Counted from the first letter of the stretch, positions 1 to 6,921 are shown. The stretch is DNA of 10,084 nt from an uncultured Clostridium sp. (GCA_950059165.1 CATLUC010000006.1:24972-35055), one strand, 5' to 3'. Notes: generated by a model from the sequence alone, not told the origin. Translations and numbers: made by a program.

Positions 1-31
1 CTATAATTTTACCAAATTCTTCTCTTTCCAT
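1..31 (-). CDS. rsmG: Start of a gene, probably 16S rRNA methyltransferase RsmG (partial)
   Basis: Only the first ten codons are inside the window; they read MEREEFGKII on the minus strand from an ATG at 29-31. A GGAG Shine-Dalgarno lies at 37-40, five bases upstream, which makes the start convincing. The residues are too few to identify a family. The name rests on context: in Bacillota, rsmG (gidB), the m7G527 methyltransferase of 16S rRNA, normally follows mnmG in the same direction. The repeat element at 66-241 separates the two genes. Another gene, such as one of the noc/parA group, cannot be excluded. Confidence 0.55.
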   Translation of the reverse strand, partial: MEREEFGKII

Positions 32-65
32 AACTACTCCTTTTATTACTAAAACTTTTTATTTA

Positions 66-241
66 TGCAAAAAATATAAAAATTAGAAAAAAAGCGAATG
101 GAAAGTAATTGAGCTAGAACTTCTTAACTAATTTTATGGAAAATGTTCGCGCTAGTCGTGAAAGGGTGCCATAAAATTAGTTTAGAAGTTATGTGATAAT
201 TATCTTGACCGAGCTTTTTTATAATTTTTATATTTTTTGCA
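66..241 (+). repeat. Long-hairpin repeat / candidate structured RNA, copy 1
   Basis: The element fills the gap between mnmG and the next gene and folds on itself along its whole length. The outer arms, 66-85 and 222-241, are a perfect 20-bp inverted repeat, continuing with one mismatch and a one-base length difference to GC at 94-95 and 213-214. A middle helix pairs 118-139 with 169-190 (21 of 22 positions, one T-T mismatch). An apical stem pairs TTCGCG (146-151) with CGTGAA (157-162). Between the last two helices is a 6x6 internal loop, AAAATG (140-145) facing AGGGTG (163-168). A second copy lies at 2393-2570. The strand is given as plus because wobble positions pair as G-U only on that strand. 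It could be a non-coding RNA, a palindromic MITE or a bidirectional terminator. I do not recognise the family. Confidence 0.75.
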
Positions 242-273
242 AATGTAATTAAAAGCTTTTTATACTAAATATA

Positions 274-2148
274 TTAACTTTTTTGTTTTTGTTGCAAATA
301 AACTAAAAGTACTGATATGTCTGCTGGTGAAACTCCTGATATTCTTGAGGCTTGCCCTATTGAATGTGGTTTTAGTTTGTTTAGTTTTTGTCTTGCTTCT
401 AAACTTATTCCTTTTATTTTTTCATAGTCTATATTTTCTGGCAAGATTTTGCTTTCTAGTTTTTTAAATTTTTCAACTTGTGCTTCTTGCATTTTAATAT
501 ATCCTTCATATTTTATTTGGATTTCCACTTCTTCTTTTTCTTGTCTTGATAATTCAGGTCTTTGTTCATCTATAATTGCTAATTTTTCATAGTTTAGTTC
601 TGTTCTTTTTAGTAATTCTGACATCTTTGTTCCTGTTGATAGTTCTGCTGTTCCATTGTTTTTTAAAAGTTCATTTACTTCTTTTGTTGGTTTTACAACA
701 GTATTTTTTAGTCTTTGTATTTCTGTTTCTATGTTTTTCTTTTTTTGTTCGAATTTTTTGTATCTTTCGTCTGATATTAAACCTATTTCATGTCCTATTT
801 TTGTTAGTCTTAAGTCTGCATTGTCTTGTCTTAATAGCAAACGGTATTCTGCTCTTGATGTCATCATTCTATATGGTTCATTTGTTCCTTTTGTAACAAT
901 ATCATCAATTAACACTCCAATATATCCTTGTGTTCTATCTAATATTAATGGTTCTTTTCCTTTTATTTTTTGTACACTGTTAATCCCTGCAATTAAACCT
1001 TGGCAGGCTGCTTCTTCATATCCTGATGTTCCATTTATTTGTCCTGCCATAAATAGTCCTTCTATCCCTTTGTATTCTAGCGATAGTTTTAGGTTTGATG
1101 GGTCTATACAATCATATTCTATCGCATATGCTGGTCTTGTAAATTCTGCTTTTTCTAGTCCTGGTATTGTGTGATATAATGCAATTTGTACATCTTCTGG
1201 CAATGAGGAACTCATTCCTTGTATATACATTTCTTCTGTGTCTGTTCCTATTGGCTCAACAAATGCCTGGTGTCTTGGTTTGTCACTAAACCTTACTACT
1301 TTGTCTTCTATTGATGGGCAATATCTTGGTCCTGTTCCTTCTATCATTCCTGCATATAGTGGTGAACGATGTAGGTTTTTTTTGATTATTTCATGTGTTT
1401 TTTCGTTTGTGTATGTTAAGTAACAGTCTACTTGTTCAAATTCTTTTGGTTCGTTTTCAAAGGAAAATGCTTCTATTCCATTGTCTCCTTTTTGTATTTC
1501 CATTTTGCTAAAGTCTATGCTTCTTCTGTTGATTCTAGCTGGTGTTCCTGTTTTGAATCTGACTAGGTTTATTCCTATTTTTTTTAGGCAATCTGATAGC
1601 TTGTTTGCTGCTGCTACTCCATCTGGTCCACTTTCTTTGGAGAACTCTCCTATGAATATTTTTCCTTTTAGGTATGTTCCTGTTGCTAATATTACTGCTT
1701 TTACTTTGTATATTGCTCCTACATCTGTTGTTATTGATGTTACTTTTCCATTTTCTACTTGTATGTCTACTATTTCTCCCTGCTTTACTTCTAAGTTCTC
1801 TTGCATTTCTAGTGTATGTTTCATTTGTGCTTGATATTTTTTTCTGTCTGCTTGTGCTCTTAATGAATGGACTGCTGGTCCTTTTGATGTGTTTAGCATT
1901 TTTATTTGTATCATTGTTTTGTCAATGTTTTTTCCCATTTCTCCTCCAAGAGCATCTATTTCTCTTACTAGATGTCCTTTAGAGCTTCCCCCTATGTGTG
2001 GATTACATGGCATATTTGCAATTGCTTCTAGGCTGATTGAAAAGATTAGTGTTTTCATTCCAAGCCTTGAGCAAGCTAATGCTGCTTCACACCCTGCGTG
2101 TCCTGCGCCTACAACTGCCACATCATATTCTCCTGCTATGTAGTTCAT
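274..2148 (-). CDS. mnmG: tRNA uridine-5-carboxymethylaminomethyl(34) synthesis protein MnmG
   Basis: MnmG (GidA) is an FAD protein that works with the GTPase MnmE to install (carboxymethyl)aminomethyl groups on wobble uridine 34 of tRNAs reading NNA/NNG codons. The 624-residue product matches the usual length. The N-terminal Rossmann motif GAGHAG starts at residue 14. The PCNPHIGG block contains Cys48, and a second conserved cysteine, Cys277, lies in GPRYCPSIEDK; both correspond to family catalytic-region cysteines. The FAD-binding GQINGTSGYEEAA block begins near residue 369. The start is set by the typical MNYxAGxYDV N-terminus; AAAGGA at 2161-2166 (minus strand) lies about 12 bases upstream, a somewhat long spacing. 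It reads in the same direction as mnmE but is separated from it by 590 bases holding a repeat element, so co-transcription is not assured. Confidence 0.97.
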   Translation of the reverse strand: MNYIAGEYDVAVVGAGHAGCEAALACSRLGMKTLIFSISLEAIANMPCNPHIGGSSKGHLVREIDALGGEMGKNIDKTMIQIKMLNTSKGPAVHSLRAQADRKKYQAQMKHTLEMQENLEVKQGEIVDIQVENGKVTSITTDVGAIYKVKAVILATGTYLKGKIFIGEFSKESGPDGVAAANKLSDCLKKIGINLVRFKTGTPARINRRSIDFSKMEIQKGDNGIEAFSFENEPKEFEQVDCYLTYTNEKTHEIIKKNLHRSPLYAGMIEGTGPRYCPSIEDKVVRFSDKPRHQAFVEPIGTDTEEMYIQGMSSSLPEDVQIALYHTIPGLEKAEFTRPAYAIEYDCIDPSNLKLSLEYKGIEGLFMAGQINGTSGYEEAACQGLIAGINSVQKIKGKEPLILDRTQGYIGVLIDDIVTKGTNEPYRMMTSRAEYRLLLRQDNADLRLTKIGHEIGLISDERYKKFEQKKKNIETEIQRLKNTVVKPTKEVNELLKNNGTAELSTGTKMSELLKRTELNYEKLAIIDEQRPELSRQEKEEVEIQIKYEGYIKMQEAQVEKFKKLESKILPENIDYEKIKGISLEARQKLNKLKPHSIGQASRISGVSPADISVLLVYLQQKQKS

Positions 2149-2190
2149 TTTTTATCCCGTTCCTTTCTAAATTTTTTATTGTTTTTCAGT

Positions 2191-2212
2191 CTTTCCTTGT
2201 GAAACAGGAAAG
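2191..2212 (-). promoter_or_regulatory. Small hairpin in the mnmG leader
   Basis: CTTTCCT at 2191-2197 and AGGAAAG at 2206-2212 form a 7-bp perfect stem with an 8-base loop, 43 bases upstream of the mnmG start. There is no T-tract, so it is not a simple terminator. On the minus strand the 5' arm reads CTTTCCT and is also complementary to the AAAGGA ribosome-binding site at 2161-2166, so it could pair with either its own partner arm or the ribosome-binding site. That alternative pairing is inference. Confidence 0.35.
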
Positions 2213-2392
2213 AGTGTTTTTTGGAATTGTTTCGTCTTTTTTTACCTTTTAGTTTTTGTTGTTTCTCTTTAATATTTTTAACTTTTTCTTTTGTTCGCAA
2301 TGTTTTAACCTTGTTTTTTTTAATTTGTATTGTTTTACTTATTAGTTCGTAAACTTATGTATTCTTGTTGTTTTTTCTATAACTTTTCATTA

Positions 2393-2570
2393 TGCAAAAA
2401 TATAAAAATTAGAAAAAAAGCGAATGGAAAGTAACTTTTGCTAGAATTTCTTAATTGATTTTATGGAAAATGTTCGCACGATTTCGTGTGAAAGGGTGCC
2501 ATAAAATCAATTTAGAAGTTATGCTAAATTTACTTGACCGAGCATTTTGATAATTTTTTTATTTTGTGTA
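2393..2570 (+). repeat. Long-hairpin repeat / candidate structured RNA, copy 2
   Basis: This is the second copy of the element at 66-241, in the same orientation, between mnmE and mnmG. The middle helix pairs 2445-2466 with 2499-2520. Relative to copy 1 two base pairs are exchanged on both sides (C-G to T-A and A-T to G-C), one changes from C-G to T-G, and the T-T mismatch is kept. The 6x6 loop, AAAATG (2467-2472) facing AGGGTG (2493-2498), is identical. The apical stem is longer, TTCGCACG (2473-2480) with CGTGTGAA (2485-2492). The left outer arm (2393-2421) nearly matches copy 1, differing by one A. The right arm (2542-2570) has diverged and pairs less well. GGAAAGTAA (2426-2434) faces TTACTTGACC (2530-2539). 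Confidence 0.75.
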
Positions 2571-2738
2571 ATAATAAAATTAACTTACTAAAAAATATAT
2601 CACTTTCTATTTGCCTTCATTTTGCTTTCTCGCTGTTTTTTATTTTTGTTTATAGAATTATACTGTTTTTATTTCAAATCGTCTTATTTTTCGTTTTCAC
2701 AACAAATTTTCCGACCTATTTTATCATAAACTTTATTG

Positions 2739-4104
2739 TTATTTTCCTAAGCAAAATTTTGCAAAAATTTCGTTTATTATATCTTCACTTACAATTTCAC
2801 CTGTTATATTTCCTAAATCTTCTAGAATGTCTTTTATAAAAATTGCAATTATATCTAATGGCATTTTTTGGTTTATTGTTTCTTTCGCTTTTTTTACATT
2901 TTCTATTGCTTTTGTTATTAAGTTTTTATGTCTTATGTTTGTAATTATTATTTCATTGTCTAAGTTGATTTGATTTAAGTTAAACATTTTTGTTATTTCT
3001 TCTTGTAGTTCCCCTATCCCCTGATAGTTTAATGCTGATATTTTTATAATTTTGCTATTTAGTTTTTGTAGTCTTGGGGCATTTTCTTGTAATACTGGCT
3101 TTAGGTCTGTTTTGTTTAGTAATATAATTGATTTTTTTTCTTTCATTAGTTCTAATATTTCTAAATCTTCTTTGGTTAGGTCTTGTGTTATATCGAAAAT
3201 TGCAATGATTAAATCTGCTTCTTTTGCTATTTCCTTAGATTTTGCTATTCCTATTTTTTCTACTTCGTCTTTGGCTTGTCTAATTCCTGCCGTGTCTATT
3301 AGTTTTAATGGTATTCCATCAATATTTACGAATTCTTCTATTGTGTCTCTTGTTGTTCCTGCATATTGGGTTACAATTGCTCTGTCTTCTTTTAGTATTG
3401 CGTTTAATAATGATGATTTGCCGTGCATTTGGTTTTCCTATTATTGCTGTTTTTATTCCTTCTTTTATTATTTTTCCGTTGTCAAAGCTTTTTTCTAGTA
3501 TATTTAATTTTTCTTCTACTTGGTTTAACATTTCTAGTATTTGGCTATTTGTTACTTCATCTACATCATATTCTGGGTAGTCTATTGCAACTTCTATGCC
3601 TACCATAACGTCTAATATTTTTTGTTTTATTCCAGATATTTGTTTTGATAATATTCCTTCTAGTTGTTTTATTCCTGTTTTTGCTTCTCTTTCGGATTTG
3701 GCATGGATGACGTCAATTACGGATTCTGCTTGTATTAGGTCTATTCTTCCATTTAAAAATGCTCTTTTTGTGAATTCCCCTGGTTCTGCAAGTGTTGCTC
3801 CATTTTTTAGGCATAGTTCTAGTATTTTTTTTACAATTATATTGCCACCATGTGTGTTTATTTCACACATATTTTCTGTTGTATAACTTTTTGGTGCTTT
3901 AAAGTATGATACTAGTACTTCATCTATTATTTCTTCGTTGTCTACTATATTTCCATATTTTATTGTATATCCTTTTATTTCTTTTGTTTTATTTTTTGGT
4001 TCAAATATTTTATTTATGATGTTAAAACATTCATTTCCACTCATTCTAACTATTCCTATTCCTCCAATACCTGGTGCCGTAGAAATTGATGCTATTGTAC
4101 TCAT
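2739..4104 (-). CDS. mnmE: tRNA modification GTPase MnmE, interrupted by a +1 frameshift in Walker A
   Basis: MnmE (TrmE) is the GTPase partner of MnmG in wobble-uridine modification. One continuous protein of 454 residues, the usual family length, is obtained only by skipping base 3423. Residues 1-227 come from the first frame: an N-terminal folate-binding domain (to about 118), then the start of the helical domain with the NGRIDLIQAESVIDVIHA block. Residues 228-454 come from the second frame and carry the rest of the G domain. G1 would read GKPNAGKSS (223-231), G2 TTRDT (250-254), G3 DTAG (270-273) and G4 NKTD (330-333). The C-terminus is FCLGK with the family cysteine at 451. Without frameshifting the first frame gives a 261-residue product whose last 34 residues are missense and lack GTPase motifs. 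The start has GGAGG seven bases upstream. Apart from the extra C, both halves look intact, with no sign of decay. Confidence 0.93.
3416..3428 (-). other. Candidate +1 frameshift site in mnmE Walker A
   Basis: On the minus strand the sequence is AAT GCA C GGC AAA TCA, where the C (base 3423) is the extra base. In the zero frame the codon after GCA is CGG. Reading Ala-GCA, skipping C and reading GGC restores the invariant Gly-Lys-Ser of the P-loop. The arrangement resembles the Ty3-type +1 shift, in which a slowly read A-site codon allows the overlapping +1 codon to be read without P-site slippage. No homopolymer is present. It could instead be an assembly error or a true mutation. Confidence 0.6.
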
Positions 4105-4166
4105 ATTTTTTCCTCCTTTTTCGTTTAATGCTAATATGATGTCCTTTATTTTTTTATGAATGTGTT

Positions 4167-4194
4167 AATATATAATAAGATCATTGTTTTGCAA
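4167..4194 (-). promoter_or_regulatory. Possible promoter for mnmE
   Basis: On the minus strand TTGCAA (4189-4194) is followed after 16 bases by TATATT (4167-4172), about 63 bases before the mnmE start. It lies just downstream of the hairpin that follows jag, a sensible place for a second transcription unit. The match to consensus is moderate in a very AT-rich region. Confidence 0.4.
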
Positions 4195-4204
4195 ATTAAG
4201 TAAA

Positions 4205-4253
4205 AGGTCAAAGATGAACTTACAAAAAATTTGTAAAATCCGACCTTTGACCT
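4205..4253 (-). terminator. Nested hairpin after jag, probable terminator or attenuator
   Basis: AGGTCAAAG (4205-4213) and CTTTGACCT (4245-4253) form a 9-bp perfect outer stem. Inside it TTACAAA and TTTGTAA (4220-4236) form a second 7-bp stem with a 3-base loop. Transcribed from jag, the outer stem is followed by TTTTACTTAAT, a weak U-tract. It begins 12 bases after the jag stop and may partly end the rpmH-to-jag transcript before mnmE. The imperfect U-tract makes termination strength uncertain. Confidence 0.55.
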
Positions 4254-4265
4254 CCGATTTTATTC

Positions 4266-4955
4266 TTATTGATTTTTGTTTTTTAATGATACGATGATTC
4301 TTCTATATGGCTCTTCCCCTACACTTATGGTTTCTACTCTTGAGTGTTGTTGTAATTTGCTATGTATTATTTTTCTTTCATATGCTTGCATTGGTTCTAA
4401 TTTTATTGGTTGTCCTGTTCTTGTTACTGTTTTTGCAACTTTTGTTGCTAAGTCTTCTAGTGCTTTTTCTCTTTTTTCTTTGTATCCACATATATCTAAT
4501 ATTACTCTAATTCTGTTTTCTATTCCTTTTCCTGCTATTGCAGATAGGATGTTTTGTATGGCATATAGTGTTTCTCCCCTATATCCAATTAGGTATCCTA
4601 GGTGGTTTTGGCTTGTGATGTTTACATTTATGTGGCTTTGTGTGTTTGTTATTTCATATTTTGTTCCTTCTGGTAATTGTTTTATGAATTCTTTTAGGAA
4701 TTTTTCTAGGCTTTCATTGGCTTTTTCTTGTTCTTGCTTGTTTATATGTATTTCTTTTTTTGGTGTTATTTTGTTTTCTTTTATTGTCATTTCTACTTTT
4801 ACTATTCTTGGTGCTAAGATGCTAAAAAAGCTTCTTTTGTCTTCATTTTCTAGTACTTTGATATCTACACAGTCTTTTGGAACGTTTAGTTGTTTTAAGC
4901 CGTTTTCTATGGCTTCGTTTGTTGTTTTTCCTTCTGCTATTATTGTTTTTTCCAT
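4266..4955 (-). CDS. jag: RNA-binding protein Jag/KhpB (Jag-N, KH and R3H domains)
   Basis: Jag (KhpB/EloR) is a cytoplasmic RNA-binding protein that in Bacillota affects cell elongation and division and is usually encoded beside yidC. The product is 229 residues from the chosen start. It has a Jag-N domain (about 1-55), a charged linker, a type II KH domain containing YLIGYRGETLYAIQNILS, and a C-terminal R3H domain whose RKIIH fits the R-x3-H signature. The KH loop has GYRG where GKRG is commoner. An ATG four codons upstream (4965-4967) is in frame, but it directly abuts the AAGGGA ribosome-binding site, whereas the ATG at 4955 leaves about 12 bases and matches the family N-terminus MEKTI. 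It follows yidC by 35 bases, so they are probably co-transcribed. Confidence 0.93.
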   Translation of the reverse strand: MEKTIIAEGKTTNEAIENGLKQLNVPKDCVDIKVLENEDKRSFFSILAPRIVKVEMTIKENKITPKKEIHINKQEQEKANESLEKFLKEFIKQLPEGTKYEITNTQSHINVNITSQNHLGYLIGYRGETLYAIQNILSAIAGKGIENRIRVILDICGYKEKREKALEDLATKVAKTVTRTGQPIKLEPMQAYERKIIHSKLQQHSRVETISVGEEPYRRIIVSLKNKNQ

Positions 4956-4990
4956 GTTTACTATCATTCCCTTCTAAGGTACAATTCTAG

Positions 4991-5887
4991 TTAATTTTCT
5001 TCTTGTTCTTTTATTGTTTTGTCTAATATTAGTCTTTCTAAAATCATTAAAATGTTGCTTATTAGCCAGTATAATGCTAATCCTAGTGGTGCTACAAATG
5101 CAATTGATATTGACATTATTGGCATCATCCAAGACATCATTTTGTTTGTTTGCATTACTGCGTCCATTTCGTTTTCTTTTTGTTCTTCTTGGTTTTCTTG
5201 GTTTTCTCCTACTTCAATTACTGCTTTTTCCTTTTCTTTCTTATTTTCTTGCATTGCTGTTGTCATTCTTATTGATATAAATGATGATATTATGTATAGG
5301 ATTGGTATTATATATACTGTATAGTCTGTCATGTTTTGTTGTGGTATTTTGCTAAGGTCTAATCCTAAGAAGTTCATTTGTATGTTTAGTTTGTCTACAT
5401 TGTTGTCTTCAGGATTTTTTTCTTTTAGCCATTGGTGTTCTCTTATTAGGTCGATTTCTGGATATACTTTGCTTACTTCTTTTCCTTCTTCTTGTAGTTG
5501 TGTTATGTATTTATTTATGTCGTCTGTTGGGATTTTTTCCATATATGTTATTGGACTTTTTACTAGGTAGAATATTGATAATAGTAATAGTAGTTGTACT
5601 ATTGCTGTTAAACATCCACTAAATGGACTCATTTTTTCGTTTTTGTATAGGTCCATTATTTCTTGGTTCATTTTTTCTGGGTCGTTTTTGTATTTGAATT
5701 GTATTGCTTTCATTTTTTCTTGTATTTTTGCACTTTTTTTCATTGTTTTTTGTTGGTTTATTGATAGTGGTATTAGTAATAGTTTTATAATTATTGTGAA
5801 TAAAATAATTGCAATTCCGTAGTTGTTTATTAGGTTATATAAAAACGATAGTAGATAACCGAATAGACTTGCAAAAAATTCAAACAT
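4991..5887 (-). CDS. yidC: Membrane protein insertase YidC/Oxa1 family
   Basis: YidC inserts and folds membrane proteins alone or with SecYEG. The 298-residue protein has the short Gram-positive layout with a hydrophobic N-terminus, here without an obvious lipobox. Segments at about 5-39, 92-109, 189-208 and 250-283 are hydrophobic; the last is long enough for two passes, giving the usual five-helix core. A basic coiled cytoplasmic loop (about 43-85) follows the first segment. The groove position, usually Arg in IIRLxxxPL, appears as Lys35 in IIIKLLLIPL, a conservative change. A very acidic and Gln-rich stretch (215-240) precedes the last membrane region. AGGAGG lies seven bases upstream of the start. 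The gene begins 17 bases after the yidD stop. Confidence 0.95.
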   Translation of the reverse strand: MFEFFASLFGYLLSFLYNLINNYGIAIILFTIIIKLLLIPLSINQQKTMKKSAKIQEKMKAIQFKYKNDPEKMNQEIMDLYKNEKMSPFSGCLTAIVQLLLLLSIFYLVKSPITYMEKIPTDDINKYITQLQEEGKEVSKVYPEIDLIREHQWLKEKNPEDNNVDKLNIQMNFLGLDLSKIPQQNMTDYTVYIIPILYIISSFISIRMTTAMQENKKEKEKAVIEVGENQENQEEQKENEMDAVMQTNKMMSWMMPIMSISIAFVAPLGLALYWLISNILMILERLILDKTIKEQEEN

Positions 5888-5904
5888 ATATGTTCCTCCT
5901 AAGT

Positions 5905-6123
5905 TTATTTTAATGGGTCATATCCACCTTTTGAGAATGGGTTGCATCTTAGAATTCTATATATTCCTTTGATACTCCCTTTTATTGCTCCATATTTTTG
6001 TATTGCTTGTTTTGTGTATTCTGAGCAGGTTGGATAGTATTTGCAATGAATGTTTTTACTTTCAAAGACTATGGATATGTGTTTTTGATACCAGTTTATT
6101 AGCCATATCAGTAAGTTTTTCAT
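5905..6123 (-). CDS. yidD: Membrane protein insertion efficiency factor YidD
   Basis: YidD is a small membrane-associated protein that helps YidC-dependent insertion; its exact mechanism is not settled. The 72-residue product shows the family core: an amphipathic N-terminus (LLIWLINWYQKHIS), the KYYPTCSEYTKQAI motif, then ILRCNPFSKGGYDP near the C-terminus. The three cysteines and the GGYDP end are typical. Its ATG overlaps the rnpA stop in an ATGA, so translation of the two is probably coupled, and yidC follows directly. Confidence 0.95.
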   Translation of the reverse strand: MKNLLIWLINWYQKHISIVFESKNIHCKYYPTCSEYTKQAIQKYGAIKGSIKGIYRILRCNPFSKGGYDPLK

Positions 6124-6473
6124 AGCTTTTCCTCTATTATTTTGGCTTTATCAAATATTGTTTGTAAATCGTGATTTATGTTTTTGTATGTTGCGTTTTT
6201 TATGTCTACTTTTTTCTTCCATAGGATTACTATTTGGTTGCCTGTTTTTATTGTTTCTTCTTGTTTTCTATAGCTTTCTCTTATTAGTCTTTTTATGTGG
6301 TTTCTTTTTACTGCTTTTGCTATTTTTACGCTAATTGCTATTCCTAAGGTGTTTATTTGTTGTTTGTTGTTTGTTTTTATGAATGCTTCTATGTACTTTC
6401 CCCCATAGTATTTTCCTTTTGATAAAGCATTTTTAAATTCGTAGTTTTTTTTCATCATTTTTGTTTTTTTCAT
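6120..6473 (-). CDS. rnpA: Ribonuclease P protein component
   Basis: RnpA is the basic protein subunit that assists the RNase P RNA in trimming tRNA 5' leaders. The 117-residue product is lysine-rich and has the signature helix AVKRNHIKRLIRESYR, with the RNxxKRxxRExxR pattern, preceded by the beta strand LGIAISVK. AAAGGA lies about 11 bases upstream of the ATG at 6473. Nearby in-frame ATGs five and six codons downstream are possible alternative starts, since many homologues begin MKKxxRLKKNxEF. It overlaps yidD by 4 bases. Confidence 0.95.
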   Translation of the reverse strand: MKKTKMMKKNYEFKNALSKGKYYGGKYIEAFIKTNNKQQINTLGIAISVKIAKAVKRNHIKRLIRESYRKQEETIKTGNQIVILWKKKVDIKNATYKNINHDLQTIFDKAKIIEEKL

Positions 6474-6570
6474 TCTTTGTTTTTTCCTTTCTTTGAAGGT
6501 AAATACAAAGGAATATTAGCTAGGTTTAAAGTGATTTTTATGTATTAGCGATGTCTTTTGTCTTTATGAT

Positions 6571-6641
6571 GCCTAACACTTTTGAACAAAGTAACAGAAA
6601 AGCCATAGAGAGTTTTGAATTTTAGCTAATGTTAGGGCTTT
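6571..6641 (-). other. Inverted repeats in the rpmH-rnpA spacer
   Basis: The 195-base spacer between rpmH and rnpA contains GCCTAACA (6571-6578) facing TGTTAGGGC (6630-6638), complementary apart from one extra G. A competing pair, AAAGCC (6599-6604) with GGGCTTT (6635-6641), shares the right arm. Two folds are therefore mutually exclusive in the minus-strand transcript. There is no strong U-tract on the rnpA side. It could attenuate or process the mRNA between the abundantly needed L34 gene and rnpA. No protein gene is seen in the spacer. Confidence 0.4.
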
Positions 6642-6668
6642 CCTTTTTGTTCTATCTCTTTTTCTAGC

Positions 6669-6803
6669 TTATGCTGTTAGTTTTTTTCTTCCTTTTGCTC
6701 TTCTTGCTTTTAGTATGTTTCTTCCTGCTCTTGTTTTCATTCTTTTCATAAATCCGTGTTCTTTCTTTTCTTGTCTGTTTTTTGGTTGAAATGTTCTTTT
6801 CAT
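6669..6803 (-). CDS. rpmH: 50S ribosomal protein L34
   Basis: L34 is a small, very basic protein of the large ribosomal subunit. The 44-codon gene begins MKRTFQPKNRQEKKEHGF, continues through a block rich in Arg, Lys and Met, and ends RAKGRKKLTA, matching bacterial L34 along its full length. GGAGG at 6814-6818 (minus strand) lies ten bases upstream. An ATG at 6808-6810 is closer to the ribosome-binding site but is out of frame. It is the first gene of the minus-strand block and is preceded by a strong promoter. Confidence 0.98.
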   Translation of the reverse strand: MKRTFQPKNRQEKKEHGFMKRMKTRAGRNILKARRAKGRKKLTA

Positions 6804-6843
6804 TTTCCATACACCTCCTACTGTTTAATCAACAAGTGTATCA

Positions 6844-6873
6844 ATTATACCTCATTTTTATGTAAAAAGTCAA
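6844..6873 (-). promoter_or_regulatory. rpmH promoter
   Basis: On the minus strand TTGACT (6868-6873) and TATAAT (6844-6849) are separated by 18 bases, a near-consensus sigma-A promoter. The start of transcription would be near 6836, giving a leader of about 33 bases before rpmH. It probably drives at least rpmH-rnpA-yidD-yidC-jag. Confidence 0.8.
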
Positions 6874-6921
6874 GTGTTTTTTAAATTTTTTTTATGTCGA
6901 TTTTTAAGTTTTTTTTGTTAG

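Larger units (their letters stand above)
2149..2738. other. 590-base gap between mnmE and mnmG
   Basis: No supportable protein gene lies here; the sequence is T-rich with no codon structure that resembles its neighbours. It holds the second copy of the long-hairpin element (2393-2570) and a small hairpin near mnmG (2191-2212). A TATAAT hexamer on the minus strand (2657-2662) could drive mnmG together with a transcript through the element, but no good -35 hexamer sits 17 bases upstream, so I do not call it a promoter. Positions 2571-2738, just after the mnmE stop, show nothing else recognisable. Confidence 0.5.

Noticed and set aside
66..241. A tRNA, SRP RNA, 6S RNA or known riboswitch
   Set aside because: No cloverleaf, no SRP GGAA/GCAG domain and no aptamer core that I know. 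The single long hairpin vaguely recalls 6S RNA, but two tandem-oriented copies and the loop sequence do not fit it.
3319..4104. mnmE and dnaA as pseudogenes
   Set aside because: Each has only one extra base, all downstream motifs are intact to the normal C-terminus, and no second disabling change was found. Decay would not explain the matching positions in two genes.
4956..4967. Jag start at 4967
   Set aside because: The ribosome-binding site directly abuts this ATG, leaving no spacer; the ATG at 4955 gives a better spacing and the family-like N-terminus MEKTI.
4276..4977. Plus-strand open frame of 233 codons opposite jag
   Set aside because: It mirrors the jag gene, is dominated by Phe, Leu, Ser and Cys as expected from antisense AT-rich coding sequence, and shows no domain. 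Jag on the minus strand has clear family motifs. The plus-strand frames opposite mnmG, mnmE and yidC were discarded for the same reason.
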